From the NCBI GenBank assembly GCA_023136715.1, contig JAGLQT010000143.1, forward strand, positions 1-17,314: a DNA stretch of 17,314 bases. The letters are read 5' to 3'. The notes beneath the pieces were generated by a model, which was not told the DNA's origin, did not search any database, and saw only the letters and a program-made list of their open reading frames with translations. A program made the position numbers and the translations under genes. This stretch comes from Gammaproteobacteria bacterium. GTDB taxonomy: Bacteria > Pseudomonadota > Gammaproteobacteria > SZUA-229. Shown here in pieces: positions 15,394 through 17,314 of this stretch. Position 1 is the first letter of the stretch. Every line of letters begins with the position of its first letter.

Positions 15394-16244
15394 CACAAGT
15401 TTTTGATCAGCAACGTGTGCGCAAGGCTTTTGATAAAGCTGCCGATAGTTACGATGAAGCGGCGGTATTGCAAAAAGAAGTTTGCAAGCGTCTGCTGGAA
15501 AAACTGGATGTGGTTCGTCTTTCACCAGACTGGATTTTAGATGCGGGTACGGGTACGGGTGAAGCAGTTAAACCATTACAGAAAAAATATAAAAAAGCCG
15601 AGCTGGTGTTGTTTGATTTATCGGAATCCATGTTGCAAAAAGCGGTTAAGCAGGGTGCGCTATTAAGAAAGCCGCATCAGGTTTGTGGCAATATTGAGTC
15701 ACTGCCTTTTGCTAATCAGAGTTTCGACTTATTGTTTTCCAATTTGGCTATGCAGTGGTGTAATGATCTTGGCGCAGCGCTAACTGAATTCAAACGTGTA
15801 TTGAAGCCGGGAGCATTGTTGCAGTTTGCTACTTTTGGGCCAGATACTTTGAAGGAGCTCCGCGCTAGCTGGGGAAAAGTTGATGAGGCGGTGCATGTAA
15901 ATAGTTTTGTTGATATGCACGACATTGGTGATGGTTTACTGCAAGCGGGATTTGCTGAGCCAGTAATGGAATCAGAAATTATCACTGTCAATTACAAAGA
16001 AGTTGATACCCTGATGCAGGACTTGCGCGATATCGGTGCCAACGTAACGGCAAATGGTCACCGACAGGGCTTATTAACGCGCAATATGTTGAAGCAATTG
16101 CGTGCGGCCTATGAAGTATATAGGCAGGCGGATGTGTTACCGGCAACTTATGAAATTGTTTATGGTCATGCGTGGGTTTCCGATTCAAAGAGTGGTGCTG
16201 GACACGAAGACATTGAAGTTGTTTTTAATGGTGGTTTACGCTAG
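15390..16244 (+). CDS. bioC: malonyl-ACP O-methyltransferase
   Basis: BioC methylates the free carboxyl of malonyl-ACP with SAM, letting it enter fatty-acid elongation toward pimeloyl-ACP. The 284 residues start with the family pattern RKAFDKAADSYDEAA. SAM motif I is ILDAGTGTG at about 49-57, the acidic end of beta 2 is VLFDLSESML, and NIESLPFANQSFDLLFSNLAMQW is the canonical motif II-III region. GALLQFATFGPDTLKELR is also typical. The start overlaps the bioH stop, so the two are probably co-translated. No bioB, bioF or bioD lies in this window. There is no clear terminator after it. Confidence 0.94.
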   Translation: MTQVFDQQRVRKAFDKAADSYDEAAVLQKEVCKRLLEKLDVVRLSPDWILDAGTGTGEAVKPLQKKYKKAELVLFDLSESMLQKAVKQGALLRKPHQVCGNIESLPFANQSFDLLFSNLAMQWCNDLGAALTEFKRVLKPGALLQFATFGPDTLKELRASWGKVDEAVHVNSFVDMHDIGDGLLQAGFAEPVMESEIITVNYKEVDTLMQDLRDIGANVTANGHRQGLLTRNMLKQLRAAYEVYRQADVLPATYEIVYGHAWVSDSKSGAGHEDIEVVFNGGLR

Positions 16245-16396
16245 TTAGAAAATATTGCAAATATTTAGTATATGCATGATGATGCAATCTCGGTTTATTG
16301 AAAAAAATAAATAGAAGTGTAAATGCTCAAAAAAGTTGTTAGCAGCTATTATTGTTGCATTGAATATTAATTAATTTTTATTTAAGAGGGGGAATT
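16245..16396. other. AT-rich bioC-omp intergenic region with two dyads
   Basis: This 152-base stretch holds two inverted repeats. One is a 7-bp AT-only stem around GCA (16250-16266, AAATATT/AATATTT). The other is TGCAT-GATG-ATGCA at 16273-16286. Neither is followed by a T-run, so they look more like binding sites than terminators. A TTGCAT (16355-16360) with TTATTT 17 bases on is a weak promoter candidate. A strong AGAGGGGG ribosome binding site precedes the next gene. Confidence 0.4.
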
Positions 16397-16891
16397 ATGA
16401 GAAAACTAAGCGCAGTGCTTATTCTTATGTTAGTTGCAGGTTCTAGTTATGCCGCTAAAGCAGATAAAATATATCTAGGTGGTGGGTTGGGTTTTAACTC
16501 TATATCGGGCATCGACTTTAGTGATGGTCTGGGTTTTCAGATTTTTGGTGGGTATGATTTACCTGTAAAAATGGGAAAAGGAAAATTATCACTGGAAGTT
16601 GGTTATATGGACAGTGGTGATATGGAAGTAGCAAAGCTTCCTGCTATATTAGGGGGTGCGACTATAGAGGGTAAAGCAACGGGTCTTTGGGGTAATGCCG
16701 TTTACAGTTTGCCATTGCAGGATAAAATGAATTTTATCGCGCGTGCAGGATTAGATATTGGTGATGATGATGGTTTAATGATTGGTGCGGGTTTAGGTTT
16801 TAAAATAAACCATAAAATAGAAATTCGGGGTGAATATGTGATTCGTGACACTATCGATTCCTTGCAAATTAATATGGTTATGAGAATGTAG
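16397..16891 (+). CDS. small outer-membrane beta-barrel protein
   Basis: The 164-residue product has a clear Sec signal peptide (MRKLSAVLILMLVAGSSYA, cleavage near 19/20). The mature part of about 144 residues resolves into eight alternating amphipathic stretches, for example KIYLGGGLGFNS, FQIFGGYDLPV, KLSLEVGYMD, LWGNAVYSLPL, NFIARAGLDIG, LMIGAGLGFKI, KIEIRGEYVIR and LQINMVMRM. This is the size and pattern of an OmpA/OmpX/Opa-like eight-stranded barrel. The C-terminal residue is Met, not the usual aromatic, although the last strand keeps the alternation. No catalytic motif is seen and function is unknown. It has a strong ribosome binding site, its own spacing from bioC and a strong terminator behind it, so it is probably a separate unit. 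Confidence 0.8.
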   Translation: MRKLSAVLILMLVAGSSYAAKADKIYLGGGLGFNSISGIDFSDGLGFQIFGGYDLPVKMGKGKLSLEVGYMDSGDMEVAKLPAILGGATIEGKATGLWGNAVYSLPLQDKMNFIARAGLDIGDDDGLMIGAGLGFKINHKIEIRGEYVIRDTIDSLQINMVMRM

Positions 16892-16906
16892 TTTCGCTTT
16901 CATTAT

Positions 16907-16948
16907 ATTCATAAAAAAACCGGCGAAGTTGCCGGTTTTTTTATGAAT
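16907..16948. terminator. bidirectional intrinsic terminator
   Basis: A perfect 18-bp stem (arms ATTCATAAAAAAACCGGC and its complement) encloses the six-base loop GAAGTT. The GC core CCGGC/GCCGG is flanked by seven A on one side and seven T on the other, so a T-run follows the hairpin on both strands. It serves the outer-membrane protein gene (plus) and rpoH (minus). Confidence 0.93.
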
Positions 16949-16970
16949 GAAGCTTTATTGAAATCAGATG

Positions 16971-17314
16971 CTACGCAGTAAATGCAACGCGTAATTTCTT
17001 GATTGCGTTCTGCTCAATCTGGCGAATGCGCTCAGCAGAGACCTGGTATTCATCGGCCAGTGTGTGCAGTGTCGCCTTGTCTTCATTCAACCAGCGGCGC
17101 TGAATGATGTCGCGGCTGCGCACATCAAGTTGCTGCAATGAGGTTGCCATAAGCTCCAGATGCTGAGACTGACTATCGTCGACTTCTAACTGACGTGCCG
17201 GATCAGCATGCTGGTCGGTCAGGTAAGCAGAGGGTGAAAAAGCCTGTTCATCGTCTTCGTTAGCAGGTGCATCAAAAGCCACGTCATAGTTGCTCAGACG
17301 GGATTCCATTTCTA
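16971..17314 (-). CDS. rpoH: RNA polymerase heat-shock sigma factor (sigma-32), C-terminal part
   Basis: The frame is open to the right edge, so only the C-terminal part (about 114 residues) is present. It reads through EMESRLSNYDVAFD, matching the RpoH segment after region 3. An acidic linker follows (DDEQAFSPSAYLTDQ), then LDVRSRDIIQRRWL, then region 4.2 with the helix-turn-helix LADEYQVSAERIRQIEQNAIKKLR, which binds the -35 element of heat-shock promoters. The wording is closer to RpoH than to RpoD or RpoS, notably EMESR and RDIIQRRWLNED. The internal ATG at 17309 is not a start: the preceding codon (Glu) continues the family sequence. It ends just before the bidirectional terminator. Confidence 0.93.
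   Translation of the reverse strand, partial: EMESRLSNYDVAFDAPANEDDEQAFSPSAYLTDQHADPARQLEVDDSQSQHLELMATSLQQLDVRSRDIIQRRWLNEDKATLHTLADEYQVSAERIRQIEQNAIKKLRVAFTA

Noticed and set aside
16971..17309. Separate 112-codon gene starting at the ATG at 17309
   Set aside because: The preceding codon continues the RpoH family sequence to the window edge, so this is the tail of a larger gene.

Overview
The window reads as chromosomal DNA of a gammaproteobacterium of moderate GC. The evidence is the type IV pilus alignment cluster pilMNOPQ leading to aroK-aroB, a divergent class A penicillin-binding protein (ponA) upstream of pilM, a rpsU/tsaD divergent pair, a two-gene bioH-bioC unit, and an rpoH-type heat-shock sigma factor. 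The species cannot be named from sequence alone. There is no CRISPR array, transposase, integrase, tRNA or rRNA. Almost everything is core housekeeping.

Layout, left to right. (1) 1-8229, all on the minus strand: pilM, pilN, pilO, pilP, pilQ, a beta-propeller lipoprotein gene, aroK, aroB, and possibly the first codons of another gene at the left edge. pilM/pilN and pilN/pilO overlap as TAATG, and the pilP and pilQ starts are 2 and 15 bases from the preceding stop, so this is a tight, probably translationally coupled operon. PilM (cytoplasm), PilN/PilO (inner membrane), PilP (lipoprotein) and PilQ (outer-membrane secretin) together span the envelope. The lipoprotein gene is the only unexpected member and separates pilQ from aroKB. 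(2) 8340-10969, plus strand: ponA, with its own candidate promoter. (3) 11024-12803, minus strand: rpsU, yqeY, hemE in one unit. The usual rpsU neighbours dnaG and rpoD are absent. The rpsU leader has a small terminator-like hairpin. (4) 12908-14537: tsaD (plus) and plsY (minus), convergent, overlapping by 14 bp inside a hexanucleotide repeat. (5) 14617-16244, plus strand: bioH-bioC, overlapping by ATGA, for pimeloyl-ACP synthesis. (6) 16397-16891, plus strand: a small predicted 8-stranded outer-membrane beta-barrel, then an 18-bp perfect bidirectional terminator. (7) 16971-17314, minus strand: the C-terminal part of rpoH, running off the right edge.

The genes do not form one new pathway. I see no convincing undescribed system. 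The points most worth a second look are the lipoprotein between pilQ and aroK, the rpsU leader hairpin with the rpsU-yqeY-hemE order, a possibly leaderless aroK, a palindrome in the ponA promoter, and several short repeats whose unit is a multiple of three. Those repeats encode linkers or tails in the lipoprotein, PilN, PonA and PlsY.
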